Shown one piece after another: positions 56,106-64,000 of a stretch of 64,000 nucleotides of DNA (position 1 is its first letter; each line of letters begins with the position of its first letter). Where the stretch lies: contig JAUJYN010000024.1 of the NCBI GenBank assembly GCA_030737835.1, forward strand, positions 581,150 to 645,149, given 5' to 3'. The DNA is from Acorus gramineus (taxonomy: Eukaryota > Streptophyta > Magnoliopsida > Acorales > Acoraceae). The translations under genes were made by a program, and so were the position numbers. Below the pieces are notes generated by a model. The model did no database searches. It saw only the letters and a list, made by a program, of their open reading frames with translations, and was not told the DNA's origin.

Positions 56106-56663
56106 GAATTAAAGTGAGTTGGTGGGGGGGGGGGACAAGACCAAATTGTCCCTGACCAGAAATTCTGGACGGGCTTCACTAGAACAGCCATAACTTCCAC
56201 GATATAGCTCCGAATTGCACAATTCAAAATCCTTTAGAAATACAAGAAGATTATCTACAACTTTCATGTTTATTCCAAGATCAAATAATCCCTCCAGCTA
56301 TTCCAAAATGTGAGCTAAACATTGAACAGGACTGCTGCCAGAATTTTCTCATCCCCGGGGTATACTTGGAAAAATACCCATAACTTTTACTACATGAATC
56401 CAGTTGATCTAATTCTACTTTTGTATGAAAGCTAACTCAAAACTGAGCATCTCATGATAAAATCATATTTAAACCTCTTCATCTTGGATATTAACAAAAT
56501 TAAATCCAAATACCAAATCGGAAATGCAGAACTTCTACGAGAAAAAATTATGTAGCCAAATTTTCAATCAGAGCACTCCAACTCCTGTAGGTAGCTAAAA
56601 GCCAAAATTTTAGCGACTCCAATCAAAAAATAAGGCTCCAAATGACACAGGCATAACAAGGCG

Positions 56664-57535
56664 AGAGGGATTCAGGCACTCCTTGCAACTCAGGAGATGC
56701 GTGTTGTTCCTCCATTTACACCATCTCCAAATTGGGTTCCTGTTGTTGTTTCCCAGGCTCAGGATGCCCCGAGGGTTGAGGCGAGTGCAGAGAGTATAGC
56801 AGAAGGCGGTTTGAGGTTATTGAACAAATTCATGAGGTTTCAACCTCTGATGTTCCATGGAGCGACTTCAGACCCTCTTGCTCTTGAGATGTGGTTGGCA
56901 GAATTGGAGAAGATCTTCTGCTCAATGGAGTGCACTGATCGTCAGAAGGTGGCTATGGCCACATATGTACTGAAATCCAAAGCAGAGATGTGGTGGAGTG
57001 TTCAATTGACTGATTTACTAGGTGGTATGGAGCAGTTATCATGGGGCGAGTTTAGGCGTATGTTCTTGGCTAAATATTTCCCTATTCCTACTCACCAAGG
57101 TTTGGAGCTGGAATTTGAGCGGTTGTCTCAAGGTTCGATGTCTGTGACTGAGTATGAGACTCGATTTACCTTGTTATCCTGATTTTCTCCTTCACTGGTT
57201 ACGGATGAGAACATGAGGTGTAGACGGTTTGAGCAGGGACTTGCTGATCACATCAAGGCCCATGTCTCCATGCATGGGTTTACGGTGTTTAGTCTATTGC
57301 TGAAGCGCGCTCTTGTTGCCGAGCGTGATAGTCAAGTTGGCCCACCTGGGCGTCGGCCAGATCAAGGATTTTTTAGGAGGGATAAGAGGGCTCGTATTGA
57401 TCACCCAGCAACAGTTCCCATGCCAGCACCCATGGCAGCGGTGCCTATGCAAGGGAGAGCCCCAGACCATAGGGTGTGCTACCATTGCTGCCGTCCGGGG
57501 CATATTGCATGAGTTTGCTGAGATATATGGCGTCC
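56664..57535 (+). pseudogene. gag: D element gag, main part
   Basis: Continues the frame broken at 14615. A linker (ARGIQALLATQEM) leads to a Retrotransposon_gag domain with FMRFQPLMFHGATSDPLALE, MECTDRQKVAMATYVL, AEMWW, FRRMFLAKYFPIP and LSQGSMSVTEYETRFTLLS. A TGA stops it at 57180; the frame then resumes with CRRFEQGLADHIKAHVS and reaches a zinc knuckle CYHCCRPGHIA whose last segment is cut by another TGA (57510). The order capsid-knuckle is that of a Ty3/Gypsy Gag. Dead because of the insertion and at least five stops in total. Confidence 0.85.
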
Positions 57536-57659
57536 ACCAGTACCAGTACAAAGGAGGCCACCACCACCATAGCGGCGAGGAGGTTATGGTGGTCAAGCGC
57601 GGAAGTATCCACCGCAAGGCCAGAGAGGGCAAAATCATTGAGGCCCGGATCAGCCTGTC

Positions 57660-57930
57660 TAGGGACGTGTTGTGGCTCTTGCTTTGGGGGATGCACAGGC
57701 ATCTAGTAGTACGGTTTGAGGTACTATTTCTATCCTTCGTCGCCCTGCTTATGTAATGTTTGATTCAGTGCTATGCACTCGTTTGTTGCTAGTAAGTTTG
57801 CTAGAGGGTTTGGGGTAGAGCCAGCCTCCCTTCCTTTTTCACTAGAGGTAATAAATGTAGTTGGGGGTCGTTTTTCTCCTAGCACTGTATACCATGGATG
57901 CATTGTAGAGATAGAGGGTATAGAGATGCC
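57660..57930 (+). pseudogene. pol: D element protease remnant, truncated
   Basis: VVALALGDAQASSSTV, GTISILRRPAYVMFDS, then in a shifted frame HSFVASKFARGFGVEPASLP and VGGRFSPSTVYHGCIVEIEG. This is the start of a Ty3/Gypsy aspartic protease, which would cut the polyprotein. The catalytic DSG/DTG motif is broken just after FDS. It stops abruptly at 57930, where A-type LTR sequence begins, so RT and integrase are lost. Confidence 0.75.
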
Positions 57931-59441
57931 AGCAGCCCGCGCGCCGTCGCACGCCCCGCGCGCTCACTGCGCCCCGTCGCAGCAGCCCGCACGCACCCCG
58001 CACGCCCCGCGCTGACCCGCGAGCACACCGCATGCCCCGTCTGCCAGCGCCGCACCCCGCGCGCACCGCCAGCCTCTACCCGCGCGCACTCCGCGCGCAC
58101 CCCCAGCCTCTACCCGCGCGCACGCATGCCTCTGCCCAGCGCCCCCCGCGCAGCGCTTAGCACCCGCGACCAGCTCCCAGCGCTCAGCGCCCAGCACCCG
58201 GGACCCTCACCCAGCGCCCACGCGCACGCCCGTGCAACACGCTCCCAGCGCGCCTGGCAGCACGCGCCTAGCGCGCCTGCCAGCCTGCCCGCGTTGCCTG
58301 CCTGCGCGCATCGCCGAGTGGCCCGAGCACCGCTCGCCTGCACGCCTGGCACTGCTCAACTGATGCCCGAGCACCTCCTGCCCAGCACGCCTGTGCACCC
58401 AGCCTGCCTGCCCGGCCTGCCAGCGCACAGCCCAGCCAGCCTGCTCCGCACGCCTCCCCCTGCACCCCCGAGCGCACGCCCGCGCGCGCACCCGCGCGCA
58501 CGCGCTCGCGCGCCCGGTAAACTGGTGCACCTGCTCCTAGCCTACCTGAGCTAGTCCTACCCAGCGCCCAGCACGCCTGCAGCACCACCCGAGCGCACAC
58601 CGCGCGCACGCCTGCGCGCACGCACTTGCGCGCCCGGCCACCTGGTGCCCCAGCTTGCTGCGCCCGCTGCCACTCTCCCGGGACAGCCGCCCAACCTGCC
58701 CGGACACCTCTACCACCCACCTCCACCGGCCACCAATGGCCTCCGACCACCACCCCACCGCCGCCAACGGCCACCCACGGCCGCCGACCACAACCCAACC
58801 TCAAATCCACCCTCCTAACATACATCTAAGCATGAAAAGAGGGAAAATAGGGCTTACCGAGGGGAGGAAGGGAAGTCCGGTTGCTCTCCGCGCACCGAAA
58901 CCTGTCCCAAAAGGCTTCCAACGCCCGGATCTTCCTCGGCCCTCGAATTGGCCCAAAACAGAGGAGAAAATAGGGGGGATGGAGGGGCAAAACTCGCCGG
59001 AATTCAGATTTGAAAGCACCGGGGTGTAGATCGGGACCCCCTCTACACTTCCTATGCTTTAGGTTTTTGCGTTTGAGGGCTCTAAGGGGCTCAAATCAAG
59101 AAAAGGAGAGGGGAGAGAGAGAAAGCTTTTGGTAGGGATGATGAATAGTGCACAACCTTTTTAGATTTCACTTATAAAGCAAGTCACTTAAAATACCCGG
59201 ATACGCCCCGGAACTGTGAAATTTCAGAAACGTTACCGGAATTCGATGAAATTTTCGTGAGAGGCCTAAAATGGCACCAGGACACCAAATATGCAGTTAG
59301 ATTTCCAATCGGAGTCCTCTAACTCAGGACGATAGCTAACAGTCCAAAAATTAGCGGTTCCGATCGAAAACCGAAAAAAATGAAAAACTGCCAGAACGCT
59401 CCAACGGTTACCAGCAGGCTAAAAGTGACACATATATAACA
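57931..59441 (-). repeat. A element copy 2, truncated 3' LTR
   Basis: Only the promoter-proximal 1.5 kb of the LTR survives (part of the GC-rich body, leader, TATA region TTTATAAG near 59170, end ACACATATATAACA). The distal half starting TGTCACGCC is missing; sequence changes directly from D protease to LTR at the shared bases CAGCAGCCCGCGCG. A deletion joining two elements explains this. The 218-codon frame across it is an artefact. Confidence 0.85.
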
Positions 59442-59457
59442 TTCTTCCCCCCTTAGG
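59442..59457 (-). other. Polypurine tract of A copy 2
   Basis: Minus strand CCTAAGGGGGGAAGAA directly before the LTR start, identical to copy 1. Confidence 0.9.
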
Positions 59458-59487
59458 AAATTTTGTCCTCAAAATATGCAAAAACAT

Positions 59488-59700
59488 CTAGGAGGGGAAA
59501 AGATGCGGATACGCGTCACACCTGGCATCCTTGAGCTCCCAAGTGTCCTCGACACCGGAACGGTGCTGCCATCGCACCTCGACCAACTGGACGGTCTTGG
59601 TGCAGAGCCTCCTCACGCGGCGGTCCATGATCTCAATCGACTGCTCCACGAATGACTGTCCGGCTCAGAGACGAGCGGCTCGAACGGGATGACGTGAGCA
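59488..59700 (-). pseudogene. Integrase C-terminal chromo-like tail remnant, copy 2
   Basis: On the minus strand VHDPAHVIPFEPLVSEPD, a frameshift, then EQSIEIMDRRVRRLCTKT, VQLVEVRW, VEDTWELKDARCDAYPHLFP and a stop. Almost identical to copy 1, including the frameshift region. Integrase catalytic core absent. Confidence 0.7.
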
Positions 59701-59739
59701 GGATCGTGGACACACCTTTACCCAACTGCGAACCCACCC

Positions 59740-60015
59740 TCCAAGACGGAAGGTAAGAATTGGCGCTGAAGTGAGCCTCCGAGTAAACTCCAGGAAGCTC
59801 TCCTCGCAAGACGGGGACCACTCGAACCGGACATCCTTCCGAGTAAGGCGGTTAAGAGGAACAGCTATCTTCGAGAGTCCCTCGTCAAACCTCCTGCAAT
59901 AACCCGCCAAACTCGGGAAGCTCCGAATCCTTACGGGGTTCGACGGCCTACTCCAATTCGACATAGCAAGCGTCTTACCCGGGTCCACAGATATACCTTC
60001 ACCACAATCACATAG
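59740..60015 (-). pseudogene. RT thumb remnant, copy 2
   Basis: On the minus strand EGISVDPGKTLAMSNWSRPS, IRSFPSLAGYCRRFDEGL, then SKIAVPLNRLTRKDVRFEW and FTRRLTSAPILTF. Recognisable as the end of Ty3/Gypsy RT. Palm domain missing. Fused to the integrase tail at the same place as in copy 1. Confidence 0.78.
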
Positions 60016-60039
60016 CCCAGAAAGGCCATAAGCTCCATC

Positions 60040-60790
60040 CAAACTCGCACTTGATCCATCACCAGCTGATGCTTCCAGGGTATCCCTTGACTGGGAAAAG
60101 AAACCTTGGGAGAGCAGCATGAGGTCCCGATATAGGATACCCCGACAACCAAACAAGGAACACGAAGTACCCTAGCCCGGGTCTCAACGCTGACCTCACA
60201 CGGCCCCTTAAACCAGAAAAGGAACACTAGAAGAAGACATCACTCTTAAAGAACATTACCAATCTCACCGGATCATCTATATCTAGATAATCACCCACCG
60301 ATAGCCTTCAACCTCCATCACAAGACCGGACCCAACATCCGTGGGAATGGTCGAACAACAATTGGGTCACGAGGCGACGCGTCTTTGTCTCATCCACACC
60401 CTCACTCCCATCAGGAGACATATTGGGACTTTGGGAGAGTCTTAGACTGCTCTTCACCCCTGGTCCACCGGTAGCTTCTCCTCCACACCGTAGGCCGCCT
60501 GGTCCGCTCCCACAATTCAGCACAGTCCGTAATCAAAATCAGGAGGTGCCTACTGATGGGAGCCCTCTGTCAGGAAGGCCTCTCTAACGCTGAGGAGTCC
60601 CTACTCGGGTCCAACGAAGGGGAGAACGATTCCACGCTCGCGACATCATCCATTAATCCATTTCCGGGTTAGCCCCTACCTGGCATACTCCCACGATCAG
60701 TACCCCTCCGACTGCATCGGCGGTACCTACGAATGAGAGCCTCCTGCCAGGACGGCTACAACCCGGCCTCTTTAACTCGAACAACCACAC
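60040..60790 (-). repeat. LTR-derived spacer between gag and pol remnant, copy 2
   Basis: Same structure as 31250-31927: GAGGTCCCGATATAGGATAC, GGGTCTCAACGCTGACCTCA, a CACCCTCACTCC array, CCTGGTCCACCGGTAGC. LTR-like, non-coding, same orientation as the element. Confidence 0.7.
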
Positions 60791-60793
60791 TCC

Positions 60794-62250
60794 TTATCCA
60801 CTCAACGAAACATCACACACATGCTTAACCGCAATCAACACATATATATTCATAGGGAGCTGGGAAAACAAAACATTACCTCGAACCATGATGCCCGAAG
60901 ACTGCGCCTCCTCGGCCAAAAGAGCTGCAACTCTGCCCTGAACGAACTGCGGCTGAGGAGCAGGGGCACGCCTCGCCGGCTGCACTGGCTGCCTCCACTG
61001 GTCAACTCGACCACCCTGTGGCTGCTGCTGACGCGGAAGCTGCTGCTGCAAGAACTGCGGCTGCTGAGGTAGCACTCGGGGTCGGCCAGCATCAGGGCAA
61101 TTGTATCTGATATGCCCGATGCGCTGACAATGGAAACAGCGCCGCCTCTCCGGCTGCATGGACTGGATGGGAACTGCCGCAATGGGTGCCGGATCCCACA
61201 CTGGCACCGCATCTGCTGGAGGAGAGGCAGCCGCTGACTGATCAAAACGGGGCCTCCTCCTCTTGCGCTGCCCCTGGTCCCGACTCCCGGAAGGACCCTG
61301 ATCTGCAGAAGGGGTCGGAACCCTCACGATGATCCCGAGGTCTCGCTCGACTGTCTTCGCTCGAGACACCAAGTCCGAGAACCTCGAGAAAGCCTGGGAG
61401 GAGACATGCACCCGAATGGCGCTGCAGAGACCAAGCTCGAAACGGCGGCACCTCGCCTCTTCGTCCATCACCAAGGCTGGAGCGAATCTGGATAGCCTCG
61501 TGAAGCGCGTGGAGTAGTCGGCGACAGACATAGAGCCCTGCGTCAACCGCTCAAACTCCTGCATCACGATCTGCCGCGTCGAGAACGGGAAGTACTCCTC
61601 CAGGAAATACCTCCGGAATCCTGCCCAAGAAAGCTGCTCCAATCCCTCGGCGATGTCCACCACTCGAGTAGCCCACCAGTCGGCAGTGCTACCCTTCAAC
61701 ATAAAAGTGGCCAGGGAGACTCGCTGGCGATCCGTGCAAAGCATGGTCGAGAAGATCACCTCCACCTCCATCAACCATCGCTCTGGGGCAAGGGGATCCG
61801 CTATCTGGCCATAGAACTCAGGAGGACGGAGCTTTAGGAAGGCTGCGAGGCCACTCTGCTGCACCCGCGCTGCAGCCTCTAGCCCCACCTCCCTCGCCAG
61901 GGGATCCTGAACCTCACCGCTGGAATCGCCACGGGAATTGGGGGTACTTCGGGTACCGCAGGCGGATCTGCCACCAAGGGGACCTGTGGAACTGCATCAC
62001 GGGCCGCCCTCAGCTCCTGGATCTCCCGCGCCTGCTCTGCCAACACTCTGGTCTGGGCCTCCAGTGCCCTGGTCTGAGTCTCCACTAAATCCGCTAACCG
62101 AGCGAACGCACGTTCCCATGCGGGAGGCTCCTGCGCCGATCCTGGCCTCACAGCCGTGGACTCTCCAGTAGCATCCTCGCCTCTAGTAGGTCCGGAAACC
62201 TCCAAAGGTCGAGAGGGACCATGTCCGCGCCGTCCTCTGCGAGGAGGCAT
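60794..62250 (-). pseudogene. gag: A element gag, copy 2, single frameshift
   Basis: Starts MPPRRGRRGHGPSRPLEVSG 105 bases from the primer site. A coiled-coil-like segment follows (FARLADLVETQTRALEAQTR, VLAEQAREIQELRA), then a Pro/Val linker. One base is missing near 61905 relative to copy 1, which shifts the frame. The remainder is open: capsid (FLKLRPPEFYGQIADPLAPE, MLCTDRQRVSLATFMLKGS, YFLEEYFPFSTRQIVMQEFE, LTQGSMSVADYSTRFTRLSR), basic linker, zinc knuckle CFHCQRIGHIRYNC, Gln-rich tail ending at 60794. It would be the particle protein of the A family. It is the most complete coding sequence in the window apart from the frameshift. Confidence 0.9.
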
Positions 62251-62352
62251 ATCAGCAACCTAAGAAAACCAGACACTAGGATCAGAATACACATATAGCA
62301 ATCCTAGGACTCATCTCTACGAAAAGAAGACCATTGGCTCTGACAGGACCAG

Positions 62353-62364
62353 GCTCTGATACCA
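62353..62364 (-). other. Primer-binding site of A copy 2
   Basis: Minus strand TGGTATCAGAGC, five bases from the LTR boundary at 62370, matching initiator tRNA-Met. Confidence 0.95.
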
Positions 62365-62369
62365 ACTTT

Positions 62370-64000
62370 TGTCACGCCCCAGGGCCGGCCGACCCCGGGA
62401 CGCGGCAGATGTATATATGATATCAGTAACAAGAGTTCAATAACATACTCACACAATAGCTAAAATGACACACAGATAACAAAAGCAGGGCTGACATAAT
62501 ATATACACCAAAAGCGGAAGCTAAAAAAAAACTGAATCTGTAATCAAAACATACTACAGACTCGATACATAATCATATGTCCTGTGAGAGCCAATATATA
62601 CAAAGACGACCAAATACAACACAACCGCGTGCCCAAGCACGGAATATAGTACATACAATCAAAGGGATGCTGATAGCCTCTGATACTCGCGGGACGTGGC
62701 GCTACTCCGCTACTGATGAAGTCCCTCGGGGAGCTCCTCCTCCAGATCCGACTCAGATGACACTGGAGAAAAATATTATGCGAGGGGTGAGCCACACGCT
62801 CAGTGAACAGCACAACCCATGCATCACAGCTTATATTAACCACAACCAGATATAATTAATCCACAAACACATTACTCAAGCCATAAATGGCAACAACTCC
62901 GCAATCCAGTGGGTCGCTACCGCTAACCCACCACACCCTCACCCTCACCTCTCAATGGGTGACCAAGGATATTGGGACTAACTACACAAAACCAGCGGGT
63001 CGCTACCGCCAACCCGCTACACCCTCACCCTCACCCTCACTGGGTGACCAAGGATATTGGGACTTACAATCCAGTGGGTCGCCACATCGCCGGCCCACCA
63101 TACCCTCACCCTCACCCTCAATAGGTGACCTAGGCTCTTGGGACTGACTAGGCTGTTGGTCACCCTTGGTCCACCGATAGTCTCTCCCCACTCCGTAGGT
63201 CGTTTGGCCACTCCCACATTCAGCACAGTCCTTCTACCAAATCAGGAGGCGCCTACTGATGGGAGCCCCTGCACGGGACGACCTTTCCAACGCCGGGGTA
63301 GTCTCTACACGGATCCAACGAAGGGAACAGAACAGCCTATCCATCGCATATGATCCACTCGGATCCGCAGACAACACATCCTAGCAACTCTAATGTCCTG
63401 AATTCCTCAGAATTCCTCCAGGGCGCATAACCAAGATGCGGGGAACATGCATAATAGTTATAACAGGGTTGGAATATTAACGGGGAAAGAATCCTTGGGA
63501 GGGCAGCGTGAGGTCCCGATATAGGACATCCCGACAACCAAACAAGGAACACGGAGTACCCTAGCCCGGGTCTCACCGCTGTCCTCGCGAGGCCCCTCCC
63601 CTATGATATTCACTAAAACAGGCTAATAATCACATGCTCGCATTTTATTTAAATAAATTAAACTAAATAGGAACATGCATCGGTCGGGGCTTTCCTAGCA
63701 TGGAAACATGATAACAGGGTGCATGGTTCTTATACGGGTCCTAAGGGTATAAGTCCCTAGCATACAAAGTCTAGGGTGGCATGCATACTACAGATTATCA
63801 TGCTTACATAGCTTTTCATATTAAACAGGTTAATATCTACTATGGTGCCCCAGGGGAGGGCGGTACACGCCCAAGTGCATGTAACGCCTCCCTACTGGGT
63901 TGGATCGTCCCACTCACCGGAGATCGGGTCGACGCGCGACCGTCCGTCGAGATCTGCAAGACAGGGTAACAACTTGGTGAGTAAAAATCCATAAATACAT
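62370..64000 (-). repeat. A element copy 2, 5' LTR, partial (runs off window)
   Basis: Starts TGTCACGCCCCAGGGCCGGC and continues to the window end, reaching the 36-nt block and acceptor (about 63920-63960, CGACGCGCGACCGTCCGTC then CTGCAAGACAGGG). Only one GGGTACTCCG segment is visible, as in A' LTRs. The promoter half lies outside. Three tandem G-rich units occupy 62890-63135. Confidence 0.9.
62890..63135 (-). repeat. Tandem repeat, three units, CCCTCA core
   Basis: Each unit has CCAGTGGGTCGC or CCAGCGGGTCGC, an ACCCTCACCCTCACC array and TATTGGGACT, with period about 75-85 bp. It is an expanded version of the one- or two-unit repeat in other LTRs. Confidence 0.8.

Larger units (their letters stand above)
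14616..56658 (-). mobile_element. Level 1: solo B LTR in D gag (TSD AGGCG)
   Basis: Starts TGTCATGCCCCAGGGCG and ends GACACAGGCATAACA. AGGCG is duplicated at 14611-14615 and 56659-56663. The LTR's own sequence is 14616-15724, 44191-45968 and 55731-56658, about 3.8 kb in total; everything between is younger. The three parts join across two further target duplications. On the minus strand it carries a TATA box (TTTAAATA at 56098-56105), an AC-rich leader, a 36-nt block (45468-45503) between CTGCAAAACAC and CACTCAC, and short CCCTCA arrays near 15165. No primer site or internal region, hence solo. Confidence 0.9.

Noticed and set aside
1-64000. CRISPR array, rRNA operon or bacterial-type gene cluster
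   Set aside because: No regularly spaced short repeats with unique spacers, no rRNA core motifs and no operon-like ORFs. All repeats are LTR-derived.

Overview
The window looks like intergenic, repeat-dense nuclear DNA of a seed plant. LTR ends of the form TG...CA, primer-binding sites matching plant initiator tRNA-Met, purine tracts before 3' LTRs, and degraded Ty3/Gypsy gag, protease, RT and integrase pieces are all visible. No intact host gene, rRNA, complete tRNA or CRISPR array was found. The species cannot be named from this sequence. Nearly all 64 kb is LTR retrotransposon sequence, mostly solo LTRs inserted into one another.

I use five working LTR types, defined by end sequence. A starts TGTTATAT(T/A)TGTGTCACTTTTAACCTGC, ends GGGGCGTGACA, 3.0-3.5 kb. 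A' is the same but with ..ACCTTCTGG, about 2.8-3.3 kb. B starts TGTTRTGCCTGTGTCATTTGG, about 3.7-3.8 kb. C is TGTAACACC...GGGGCGTTACA, 3.0 kb and AT-rich. D is about 2.2 kb and ends GGGTCATGACA.

Layout. 1-1034 is AT-rich LTR-like sequence. 1035-4898 is a large inverted repeat of two A-type 5' LTR halves. 5033-9029 is a rearranged B-type LTR block with three successive 3' ends. 9120-11881 is a solo A' LTR (minus strand). 12145-14332 is a D LTR plus primer-binding site. The D gag begins at 14430, is cut at 14615 by about 42 kb of nested insertions, and resumes in frame at 56664, running into a broken protease at 57930. The nest, outer to inner, is: solo B (14616-56658, minus); inside it solo B (15725-44185, plus) and solo A' (45969-55725, plus). 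The first of these holds solo A' (19132-43858), then a two-LTR C element (20824-42427), then a two-LTR A element (27148-40008, minus), then solo A (32837-35877). The second holds solo A (47255-54087, minus), then solo A (49087-52408, minus). From 57931 to the window end is a second minus-strand A element with truncated 3' LTR, internal region and partial 5' LTR.

The protein-coding content is entirely retroelement debris. Both A elements carry gag but share the same pol deletion (RT thumb fused to the integrase C-terminal chromo-like tail), so they are non-autonomous and would need another element's enzymes. The most interesting signal is in the LTRs themselves. All types share the same order of splice-like signals: donor, very GC-rich body, TTGCAG acceptor, a 36-37 nt block, a GTGAGTG donor, and a CACTGAG...CTCACCC...CAG acceptor. 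This suggests a spliced leader that outlasted extensive LTR sequence divergence.
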